From NCBI GenBank assembly GCA_029851415.1, contig CM056744.1, positions 97,249,338 to 97,313,337 on the forward strand: 64,000 nt of DNA. The letters run 5' to 3'. The position numbers and the translations under genes were made by a program. Positions 52,916 through 62,442 of the stretch are shown here, one piece after another. How positions within the stretch are numbered: the stretch's first letter is position 1; every line of letters starts with the position of its first letter. The notes beneath the pieces are model-generated. The model made no database searches. It saw nothing but the letters and a program-made list of their open reading frames with translations, and was not told the DNA's origin. This DNA is from Eretmocerus hayati. Lineage: Eukaryota > Arthropoda > Insecta > Hymenoptera > Aphelinidae.

Positions 52916-53031
52916 TCGAAAGTTCTTAGATTTCTTGTATATACATACTGAACTGATCACAAATTGAAAGGTTTGACTATTATAGGTGCAAATTCACGCA
53001 TTTGTACTCTCTCGCACTCTAGGACGGAATG

Positions 53032-53062
53032 CCGGTGTTCACCGTCGCAGCGAACGTGTTAA
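53032..53062 (-). repeat. TTAA-type terminal repeat
   Basis: CCGGTGTTCACCGTCGCAG then CGAACGTGTTAA: an inverted partner of 45652-45683, ending in TTAA. The gypsy reverse-transcriptase remnant begins immediately beyond, so an insertion ending here appears to have cut that element. Confidence 0.55.
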
Positions 53063-53360
53063 TTATCCAAGCTATTACTTCTCCCATAAATCTTTCAAAG
53101 ATCGCAGGACCGCTACTCTGACCAAAAGCCATGACTTCGAATTCCCATAACCCACTGCCTATAGAAAAAGCAGGTTTTTTTAATCTTCCGGGCGTACGTG
53201 AATTTGCCAGCAGCCTGATTTTAAATCAAGAGTCAAAAACGTGGACTTCCTTTCCAGTTGGTCCAAAATTCCATCAATTTTAGGCAATGGGTACGAGTCT
53301 TTTATCGTCGCAGCCTTAAGTCTACGATAATCGAGAAGAAACCTAATCGAACCGTCTTTT
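53063..53360 (-). pseudogene. Ty3/gypsy reverse transcriptase fragment
   Basis: On the minus strand the segment FLLDYRRLKAATIKDSYPLP, followed by an LDLKSGCWQIHV block and then (after a stop or frame change near 53180) a WEFEVMAFGQSSGPAIF block, matches the N-terminal half of the Ty3/gypsy RT fingers and palm. The catalytic YxDD box would come next but is missing, because the sequence stops at the TTAA junction at 53062. It is a broken fragment of the same element as the protease and gag remnants to the right. Confidence 0.75.
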
Positions 53361-53630
53361 TTTCATTTCCATCAACAGTGGTGAGCACCAGGAGCTCTTC
53401 GATTTACTTATAAGCCCTTGCTTTTTTCATTTAACCAATGACTAATTCGAATTATTTCCTCAAATGCACAGGAATTCTACGGATTCGTTAATTGATAGGT
53501 AGCGAATCTGAAAATTCTATTGTGTGTTCACGTAAGCCACACCTACCCGTCTCTTCTCCGTGAGAAAACTGATTTTTATGCTCTGACAAGCATTGATAGA
53601 ACTGGTGTTTTTGGTCTGAAGTCAACTCCA

Positions 53631-53970
53631 CTGACAAGGAGAGTCCGGAGTCTCCGGGTCCTGAAATCTCACCAAAATTTTTTCACAGTTTCGCACCACC
53701 TAGGATATGAAGAATCTGAAGCAACTCCGTCAAATGGGCCTTCTGTTCGGAGCTACAATCAAAAAAGTTAGCATTGCCAGTATATCTATATATATCACTT
53801 TTTATCATGGGCCTATATGGGCAATGCTAATGTCATAGGCTGTAACTTCGGACCGAGGGCCCATTTGACGGAGTTACTCTGGATTCATCGTATTCTAGGT
53901 GGTACGAAACTGTGAAAAAATTTTGGTGAGATTTTAGGACCCAGAGTCTCCGGACTCCCCTTGTGAGTCT
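53631..53970. mobile_element. Foldback repeat family B, copy 2
   Basis: The arms pair over most of their length: AAGGAGAGTCCGGAGTCTCC near 53637 with GAGTCTCCGGACTCCCCTT near 53944, GGTGAGATTTT and AATTTTTTCACAGTTTCG pairs further in, and TCCGTCAAATGGGCC with GGCCCATTTGACGGA innermost. The centre shares TATATATC, CTTTTT, CATGGGCC, GGCAATGCTAATGTCATA with the intronic hairpin at 18260. It is inserted within the gypsy element between its RT and protease segments. Confidence 0.8.
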
Positions 53971-54089
53971 CGTTCAAATACTTCCGAAAGAAAATCCGGC
54001 AATGTGTCTGAATTTCATAGTATACAACTAACTTGCGGAGTCTCAGATAAGATTTTACAGACAATGGTTACTGCGAGATCAAAATCGCG

Positions 54090-54626
54090 TTACCCATGAA
54101 CAAGTGTTGTTGCACCATAAATGCCCTTGTCTATTGCTGTCATGACACCTATTTTACAGAGAAAATCTGTACTGAGGATGCAGTCGTCATCGATGTCAGC
54201 TACGTACAATGACCGTTCTAGATTATGAATACCCACTTCAACCGAGATAAAAATCTCACAGATAGGTCTAAAAAGTTCTCCAGTTGGGTATCTCAAAGTC
54301 GAAAACTCAGCGGGAACTCGCTTTCTGCTGGCCGTTGAGTATTCTGAATTAACAATAGAGACATCAGAACCAGAATCAATCTCAAAATTACATTCTGAGT
54401 CACCTAATACACCCATGTAATCGCCAACATTATTCGAGTTCCGGGAGATTTTTCTTATTCTGTCATCATTTGAACTCTGAAATTGCATCGCGAGGCCTTT
54501 GTGAGATGATGTCAAGCTCGCCTCGTTCAACTTGACGCTCCGTGATTTCCCTTCGAGCTCTCCGGGCATGGATAGAATGGATGTCACCTTCCACACTGCA
54601 AGTCCAGTATGTAGGGAACTGTCCAT
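54090..54626 (-). pseudogene. Gypsy aspartic protease region
   Basis: An open frame of 178 codons with FEIDSGSDVSIV at about residues 81-92, the retroviral/gypsy protease active site in DSG form, and a downstream DDDCILSTDFL block typical of the second half of the protease. It overlaps the gag-like frame on its right by about 160 bp. It is probably part of the original gag-pro-pol polyprotein of a decayed Ty3/gypsy element; RNase H, integrase and the 3' LTR are not seen. Confidence 0.7.
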
Positions 54627-55035
54627 GTTGTGTATTGTTGTTCGAGTCCTGTTTTTCGTGTGGTGTATAAGTCGAGTTGAACTGACTTGTGTTTTCCAGA
54701 TTCCTAGTATAATACTCTTTCCTATTCTGATCGCGTATGACTCTTATCTCCATTGCACGAGACACAGCTTCATTGCTCGAACGTATGCCCTCAAGTTGTA
54801 GCATTTCTCGAATCCTGGAGTCGTCAATAGTGGAAACAAATTTCGAACAATCAATGCGGTCCTGTTGTTCTGAAGGAGGATTTTCGGAAATTTTCCGAGT
54901 TAACCTATAAATGTCAGCTGCAAGTGATGAAAAACCTTCATCGAATTGCTGTTCCCGATTTTGTAGAAGGGGGAAGTTTAGCCTGTAAATTCGAGTTACC
55001 AAACCGCAAGTCTGAACTCGAATGAAAGGAATCAA
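54466..55035 (-). pseudogene. Gypsy gag-like segment
   Basis: An open frame of 189 codons, basic and Gln/Asn/Arg-rich, just upstream of the protease and in the position of gag C-terminal sequence. No intact CCHC knuckle is visible. Function is inferred from position only. Confidence 0.5.
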
Positions 55036-55117
55036 AACTAATGGTACTTAAGTCGAAATTGTCCAAAAAAGATTTGGTTCCCCTGCGCAATCAAGGAACA
55101 AGCATCCAGCAACAGTG

Positions 55118-55144
55118 TTGTGTGTGTGTGTGTGTGTGTGTGTG
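55118..55144. repeat. (TG)n microsatellite
   Basis: About 13 TG units inside the gag region of the gypsy remnant, separating two gag open frames. Confidence 0.95.
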
Positions 55145-55185
55145 AGTACATTGGGCGTGTATAGCGGAATGTTAGGAATTGAGAT

Positions 55186-55920
55186 TTAACTCAGCAGTTT
55201 ATGATGTTGAACTTGATCCTGGAGCAATCGCCACTCTTCAGTCCATATTCGTTGTCTCGCTTCAAAATCTCGCCTCTCAGTGATCAAGTCCCGACTGCAC
55301 TGACTAAATTTGTGGGCCAAATGCTGCACATCAGAATCATGGACAGGCTCTCCTTTGACGTGATGAACCCCAGCCGACACGGAGCGGCCGAGGCCCAAGA
55401 GGCATCGTTGGCAGCACTGGTGGGTGTATCCTGATGATATGCAACACCACAGAGCAAAGTATTTCCAAGTGCAGCATCGCGCGCTGTCGCGGCTCTCGAT
55501 GCTGCGTGTCCACTTGCAGCATCGTCGATCGCGTTGCTGGTTGCAGCGTCTCTTGACGCAGCATGAACGGCTCCAACACTTCCGGAGGCAGCATTGATGA
55601 GTGCAAGTTTGCCGGATGATATAACCTCTCCGCCGGTGGCGCTGACCTTTCCAACAGCTCCACCCTCGTTTGCAACAGCGACAGTCGCAGCGTCGTCGAT
55701 CAACATTCCCTAAGGTCCTCGACGATGTCACGGTGTAGCGCTAGGTTGTTCGCGGGCTCACGGATGCGCTCACCTGAGAAACCACTAAATCTCGAAGCAG
55801 CATCGGAACTCGGACTTTGAATGGGTATGAAATGCGATACCGACCCTGCGTCTGAGCGATTTTCTGGCAGCAAGTAGTCGGTCCTGCGCGTCCGCATTTC
55901 CACTAAACTCCCGCATCTTC
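55186..55920 (-). pseudogene. Gypsy gag N-terminal region, frame-broken
   Basis: From the PBS inward the minus strand opens with MREFSGNADAQDRLLAARKS, then changes frame. A later frame ends in a helical charged run (LAHKFSQCSRDLITERRDF; EARQRIWTEEWRLLQDQVQ). Between them is an Ala/Ser-rich repetitive stretch open in several frames. This fits a gag gene disrupted by indels. Confidence 0.5.
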
Positions 55921-55940
55921 AATCCCGGGCGAGGCCCGAA
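55921..55940 (-). promoter_or_regulatory. Primer-binding site, tRNA-Pro type
   Basis: On the minus strand TCGGGCCTCGCCCGGGAT matches the tRNA-Pro primer-binding site pattern TGGGGGCTCGTCCGGGAT at 15 of 18 positions. It sits just before the gag start, as expected between the 5' LTR and gag. Confidence 0.55.
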
Positions 55941-55942
55941 AT

Positions 55943-56280
55943 TGTTGCACTCGTTTGCACTCGTTCTAACAAACAATCGGACACACGGTTCAAATGACCG
56001 AACTCAACTTTATTAGCGCATGCGAAAACAAATCAAGACGTCACAACCCCATGATAGCCACGATCACACTGACACCGCAACGTAAACAAACAAACTGAAA
56101 ATCAACCGATCGATGAGTAGAATATGATCAGCTGCAAGCATGGATACAATATGTACAAATGTAACAATAGAATTGAAAGCATCGAAGTGAATGTAAAAAT
56201 TATTACTGATGTGATAAGTGCCACCGCGAATATTGCAATACCCAAGCTTGCATAGAATAATAAGCCCAAGCCTCTGAGCG
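55943..56280 (-). repeat. Possible 5' LTR remnant of the gypsy element
   Basis: Lies immediately 5' of the primer-binding site on the minus strand, with no coding content. No second LTR copy is in the window, so its limits cannot be checked. Confidence 0.3.
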
Positions 56281-58200
56281 AGGAGGTACGTGGTCAGATC
56301 AAAGTGGATAATAGCATCCGAAAATTACATCAACAGTCAGGCGATCCAAGTCTTAAGAAACTTGAAAATAAACTTGAAAATGCTATCAGTGAGAAAATTC
56401 GAGCTGTCAAGAACGCAAATTGGGAGAACCGCCTCTCCAAGATTACACCTCGAGATAACTCGCTGTGGAAGCTAACAAAATTTCTTACAGACTGTCGAGA
56501 TCAAGGAGTTCCTACTCTCAATGATACTTATGGTCTTGTTCATCCAAACGAAGAAAAAGCTAAGGTCGTAGCCGAAAATTTTGGGAAAGTTCATCATCGG
56601 ACCGAGGATATGAGCGATGATCAAACCGAAAAAGAAGTTTGCGATACTCATAAGAATATGAAGCGGTCGCCCAATAACATCAACGAAATAGAGTATGTTT
56701 CGCCCCGTGAGGTGGAGAACGCGATAAAGCGGCTCAAATCTAAAAAAGCCCCAGGCTCCGATTGACTTTCAGAATATAGTTCTCGAAATTTTACCAAGAA
56801 AAGCAATAGTTAAAATCACTAACACATTCAATGCTTGCTCGAGGCTGTCACACTCTGCAAATGAATGGAAAATTGCAAACATCTTGGCGCTTCAAAAACC
56901 CGGCAAAGATGAGCTCCATCCACAGAATTACCGACCAATCAATCTCCTCCCTACTCTCAGCAAGATTTTCGAAATCATCACCTTGGAATTGATTCTGAAA
57001 TATCAATATACTCAAAATCTACTCATACCGGAACAATTTGGCTTCCGACGAGGCCGAAATACTATTCAAAAATTTGCGCGGCTGACGAATCACATCAGTA
57101 ATAATCACAATATGGATAAATGCACAGCGATAATGTTATTGGATATTAAAAAAGCATTCGATACAGTTTGGCATGAAGACCTTATATATAAATTGAATGA
57201 AAGTAAAATTCCCACCTATATCCTGAAATTATTGATATCTCACCTACGAGATCGAAAATTCAGAACTACTGTTGACGGCGCAAATTCGAGTGAAAAAAAG
57301 ATCGCAGCAAGGGTCGATCCCTGGGCCTGTTCTGTTTCTCTTTTATATCAATGATATTCCGCGAAATTCTCAAACGAATTAAGCTATTTTCGCTGACGAT
57401 ACCGCGGTTTTGCCTTCTCACGGAGAGAGCCAAGTTGGAAAGTACGTTCAGAGCTATTCAGATGAATTCGTTACATATTTCAAAGAATGGAAAATCAAAA
57501 TCAAGGTCGTCAGGCTTGAGCTAGTAGTTTTTTCGAAAAAGATTGAAGCCGAAGAATAATCTTCTGTTATTCTCGATGGCAAGGCAATGCGGCCAGATAC
57601 CTTGGTATTATATTAGATCATAGACTCTCGTTCAAGAGACGAATCGAGAGCACGCGACAAAAATGCAATCTTCGCATATCTTTGTTGTATAATCTTCTCA
57701 ACAGGCGCAGAAAACTCAGACGCGAAAATTAAATGTTGATCTACAAAACTTTGGTTAGACCCATCATACTGTATGGCGCTTCCATCTGGAGCAGTTTCTG
57801 CGAATCGAATGTAGACAAACGAGAAAGACGTCAAAATAAAGTTTTCTAGCTGTCTACGTCGGAAGCGCGATTTTCGACTTGTCCTCGCTACGCGAGGACT
57901 CGTCTAAAGTCGCGCTTCCGACGTAGCACAGCTAGAAAATGTCGTTTGCGACTCGTGCTGCGCGCTCGTCACATTATATACTATTCCAAATGATGACAGA
58001 CTCTTAACGAGGTGCCTTATCTAAATCCATCAGGACTGAAGCTGGCATATCTGGTATAAAATGTGCAATAAAAACAGCGACTGAATGCTTCTATGATCAG
58101 CAGATCAATGACATCGATACCCTCAAAGAAATCGGAAAATATACAACTCAAACAGTTTCCATCAGAATGAGGTATGAGCTTCCTCATCACATACTGTTAT
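56281..58200 (+). pseudogene. Non-LTR retrotransposon RT remnant (Jockey-like)
   Basis: Open segments at 56304-56765 and 56884-57354 carry ENRLSKITPRDNSLWKLTKF, AIKRLKSKKAPGSD, then LQKPGKDELHPQNYRPINLL (RT motif 1), EQFGFRRGRNT and MLLDIKKAFDTVWH (RT motif A). Beyond 57354 the frame shifts several times, but FADDTAV-like and C-terminal RT sequence can be followed to about 57840. After a 98-bp hairpin insertion, the tail runs to about 58200. It is Jockey-clade in character and inactive because of frameshifts and stops. The 5' end and endonuclease are absent. Confidence 0.8.
57842..57939. repeat. Near-perfect 98-bp hairpin inside the LINE remnant
   Basis: TTTTCTAGCTGTCTACGTCG and GAAGCGCGA on the left pair with TCGCGCTTCCGACGTAGCAC and AGCTAGAAAA on the right. 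The tip is GTCCTCGCTACGCGAGGAC. It is CpG-rich, unlike the flanking LINE, and probably a small foldback insertion. Confidence 0.85.
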
Positions 58201-58239
58201 GAATGTAAAGTTCAACGCCCTGCTCTCGTCAGCAGGCGG

Positions 58240-58620
58240 TTTGTGTTTTTTGGTGGACTGTAGACTTCCTCTTTTGTGGATCGTTCAAGCATTTGATTTA
58301 TTTTCATAATTGCTTACGTTTCGCCCATCAAATTTACATGGGTCTCAACGGCGCTCAAATGAAATGATCAAAATTCAATGATCACAGATGGAAAAATTAC
58401 AACAGTTTCGTTCCATATAGTTAGATACATGTCCGTAATTGTACTTTTCAACCATAGTTTCGGTGTGGCCTCGTGTTGTGTACAATGTGCCTTCGCTGAA
58501 ATTTGATCACTACATTTGAGCCCTGATGAGGCCCATGTAAATTTGATGGGCGAAACGTAGGCAATCATGAAAATAAATCAAATGCTTGACCGATCCACAA
58601 AAGAGAAGTCTACATTCCAC
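58240..58620. repeat. Inverted pair of hammerhead-bearing repeats
   Basis: Arms 58240-58347 and 58533-58620 are inverted copies: GTAGACTTCCTCTTTTGTGGATC on the left matches GATCCACAAAAGAGAAGTCTAC on the right; the ATTTGATTTATTTTCAT and GTTTCGCCCATCAAATTTAC blocks follow in order. The right arm contains a hammerhead ribozyme on the + strand. The left arm holds the corresponding sequence on the minus strand with a damaged core. Confidence 0.8.
58513..58584 (+). ncRNA. Type I hammerhead ribozyme
   Basis: Conserved core CTGATGA at 58523-58529 and GAAAC at 58552-58556. Stem II: CCCAT/ATGGG closed by G58530-C58551, with one bulged G at 58531. Minimal stem III ACGT (58555-58558) is self-complementary, giving cleavage motif GTA with cleavage after A58559. 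Stem I: GCC (58520-58522) with GGC (58560-58562), an internal loop, then CATTTGA (58513-58519) with TCAAATG (58578-58584). Small type I hammerheads with a one- or two-pair stem III are known from Penelope-like retroelements and retrozymes, where they process tandem or circular RNAs. No Penelope reverse transcriptase is seen nearby. The bulge in stem II is the weakest part of the fit. Confidence 0.72.
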
Positions 58621-58749
58621 CAAAATTCCAACTGATCCAGCACAATGAAAGTATCATCGGAAACTGAATCAGACTGTTTGTGGATAAGAAGAGAGAAAGT
58701 GGAACTGTTCGTCAATAAAGAGAGATAGTAGCACTATCTGTAATCAAAG

Positions 58750-60157
<1,408 letters not shown>

Positions 60158-60289
60158 TCCTTTGTTCGTCCGAAGACAAAAAATACAATTGCATACACCT
60201 ACGTATGCCCGTTAAAATGTAATAACACGTATAAGAATGAATATAATATATGTACAACAAGATAATAATGATAATTTCAGTCAATTACT

Positions 60290-60564
60290 GGTTTGGCCCC
60301 GTAGGGGGCTTTGGGTGTGACCTAGGGTTGCACTTGGAGCTTGAGGGAGTGACGCCCCTCCGGACCCGAGTCCTACACTTACACTAACACACACACTACA
60401 CTCTACACGCACCATACTTACGCTTGCTCAAGCATTACACAGACATACCAACATTATACAGAACACGCATCACACAACACACAACACACCCGTGCTGGTC
60501 TGGTCCGGGGTCGGCCAGCATGCGATTCCAGGCCCTGGAAGAAGAAAGAAGATGATGTCCAGCA
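60290..60564 (+). other. Probable 5' UTR of the R1-like LINE
   Basis: GC-rich, CpG-containing leader with no conserved coding signal. A frame open from 60492 (MLVWSGVG...) runs to 60752, overlapping the ORF1 start. The true 5' end of the element is not defined; no target-site duplication can be seen because the 3' end is outside the window. Confidence 0.4.
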
Positions 60565-62442
60565 TTGACGGCAAGAATTCCCCAAGTAAAGCGGGGCCCC
60601 ATTCGGATCTTGGGGGGGGGGCCCCCAACGATGCAAAACGCGCCACCAGTGGCACACTTGGCTGGTGGAATAACGCGTACAGCTACAAGCGATGGAAATA
60701 CGCTGCAGGTGGAGGGTGCGGGAGAAAAAAACCTACGCCATGGAGAAGCTGAGCTCACCCCTAGCAGGAAGAGAAAGGGCCCGAGTGACGGAGCAGAGAA
60801 GCGAGTGCTCAAACAATCAAAGCTCACATTTCCGAGCCAACGAGGGATGAACGCGAAAGTTGCAGCAGAAGCACGAGAGGCGGCAGAGAAGCTGCTGAAG
60901 ATCAACCCCGCTATCAGGATCCAGATCACGCAACCCAGCAACGAGGTTGATGACGCCGTCAACTTGAGCTCAGACTCGAGCGAGTCTGACTCCACTATAG
61001 GGTCCCAGGGGAACGGAACAATCCTGACTCCTGAAAACGGTTTGCTCGAGAGGGGAGTGCACGATGAGGTGCCTGATAGGGTGGAGATTGACCACATCCC
61101 CTCAACCAGAGAGGCGGCACGACAGAGGAGTGGAAACGAGGCAGGCGATCTCATGGGGAAATGGGAAGACCTGAAAACGTGCCGGGAAGAGACGGAGAAG
61201 AAGACATATCTCCTCCTCGAGCACTTCAACTTGGTTATAGGAATAGCCGAGTCTGTTTCCAGCAATCAAGAAGGGACCAAGGGTGACATCAAAGAGCTCA
61301 AGAAGATAGGCCACGCGCTCGAAGGCCTACTCGCGACAGACAAGGCGAAGCGGGCTGCTTTCGAGACAACGCTCCTCGAAACGGAAAAGACCCTGAAAGC
61401 GAGGGGGAATATGCAGCCTCCGGTCACAAGAAAACCGGCCGCGTCGGGTAGTGGCTTCCAGGGGAGGGGGGCAGGGAAACCGGAATCGCGACCGGGAAAA
61501 CAACGCGGTTCGAAGGCGACGCGATACGGTCCTCCACCGGGAGGTCTCGGAACACCGCGCTCGACATCAACGCCCAATCGGCCCGAGGAGAATGGGCCTT
61601 GGAAGGAAGTGGTGTCGAAGAAACAAGCAAGAAGGGCAAAGAAGAGCGGTAGATCGAACGATGCCGCCGGAAAGAAAGCGAAAATGAAGCCGAGGAGGGT
61701 GAAGCCCGAAGCCGTCCTCGTTACGGCCAACCAAGGTGAGCTCACCTACGCAGACATGCTGCGCAGGATAAAAACGGATGACCTCGATGAAGAAGTGGGC
61801 TCCAAGGTCACGGGCATCCGCAAGACCCAAGAAGGCCAAGTCCTTCTTGAACTCAAGAAGGGCACCGATATCGCCGCCGTCAAGGCAGCCTTGGCACCAG
61901 TCGTCGGGCAAGAAGGAGCTGTCCACTGTCTAGCAAACAGCACGACCCTCGAGGTTCTCGGAGTCGACTACGATGTCAACATAATCAAGGTGCGGGATGA
62001 CCTCGCGAAGGCCCTACCAGAAAACGAGAAGGGTGCCGTTGTAGTCAAGTCCATCCGGAGTGGCTACCGCGGCACCCAAACCGCTGTTGTCTCGATCGCA
62101 ACGAGACTGGCCCACCATCTCCTCGACTGGAAGGAGCCAAAGGTTGGATGGGGCAGAGTCAGGATCCGCGAGAAGGGTGGCATCCCACGGTGCTATAACT
62201 GCTTAGAGTACGGGCACAAGGCCTCGGGGTGCAAAAAAGAGAAGGCAGAGGAACGGAAACCAAAACTCTGCTTCCAATGCGGCGAACCAGGGCACCTTGC
62301 TGCGATTTGCAAGGAAAAACCAAAATGCCTAAGCTGTGCGGCGATCGGGTCCAAATCTGACCACAGATCTGGGGCCAGCAACTGCACTGCGTACCAGCGG
62401 GCAAGAATCACATATAGACGCAGGAAGGGAAGAAATGGCTAG
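60565..62442 (+). CDS. R1-like LINE ORF1 (Gag-like, CCHC)
   Basis: A 625-residue intact frame. The N-terminal half is charged (Lys, Glu, Arg) with a likely helical middle segment (residues about 180-280), then a basic Gly/Pro/Arg-rich linker. Near the C-terminus are three zinc knuckles: CYNCLEYGHKASGC from residue 543, CFQCGEPGHLAAIC from 569, and a longer CLSC...H...C from 588. This is the ORF1 layout of R1-clade LINEs (R1/TRAS/SART/Waldo type); the protein is thought to bind element RNA. A run of ten G at 60611-60620 sits near the start. An alternative start at 60552 in another frame would join the same body if one base were miscalled there, so the N-terminus is uncertain. Confidence 0.85.
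   Translation: MTARIPQVKRGPIRILGGGPPTMQNAPPVAHLAGGITRTATSDGNTLQVEGAGEKNLRHGEAELTPSRKRKGPSDGAEKRVLKQSKLTFPSQRGMNAKVAAEAREAAEKLLKINPAIRIQITQPSNEVDDAVNLSSDSSESDSTIGSQGNGTILTPENGLLERGVHDEVPDRVEIDHIPSTREAARQRSGNEAGDLMGKWEDLKTCREETEKKTYLLLEHFNLVIGIAESVSSNQEGTKGDIKELKKIGHALEGLLATDKAKRAAFETTLLETEKTLKARGNMQPPVTRKPAASGSGFQGRGAGKPESRPGKQRGSKATRYGPPPGGLGTPRSTSTPNRPEENGPWKEVVSKKQARRAKKSGRSNDAAGKKAKMKPRRVKPEAVLVTANQGELTYADMLRRIKTDDLDEEVGSKVTGIRKTQEGQVLLELKKGTDIAAVKAALAPVVGQEGAVHCLANSTTLEVLGVDYDVNIIKVRDDLAKALPENEKGAVVVKSIRSGYRGTQTAVVSIATRLAHHLLDWKEPKVGWGRVRIREKGGIPRCYNCLEYGHKASGCKKEKAEERKPKLCFQCGEPGHLAAICKEKPKCLSCAAIGSKSDHRSGASNCTAYQRARITYRRRKGRNG

Larger units (their letters stand above)
51671..53031. other. 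Spacer with palindromic motifs
   Basis: No gene recognised. It holds a hairpin at 52162-52194 and a palindrome at 52896-52915 (separate entries). An 85-codon frame at 52672-52929 has no familiar features. Confidence 0.45.

Noticed and set aside
58285..58361. Second hammerhead ribozyme on the minus strand in the left arm
   Set aside because: The catalytic core CTGATGA is changed to CCGTTGA, so it is only a relic.
60435..61265. 276-codon minus-strand frame antisense to LINE ORF1
   Set aside because: Low-complexity Ser/Pro/Leu composition opposite a well-supported coding frame; a shadow of GC-rich codon use.
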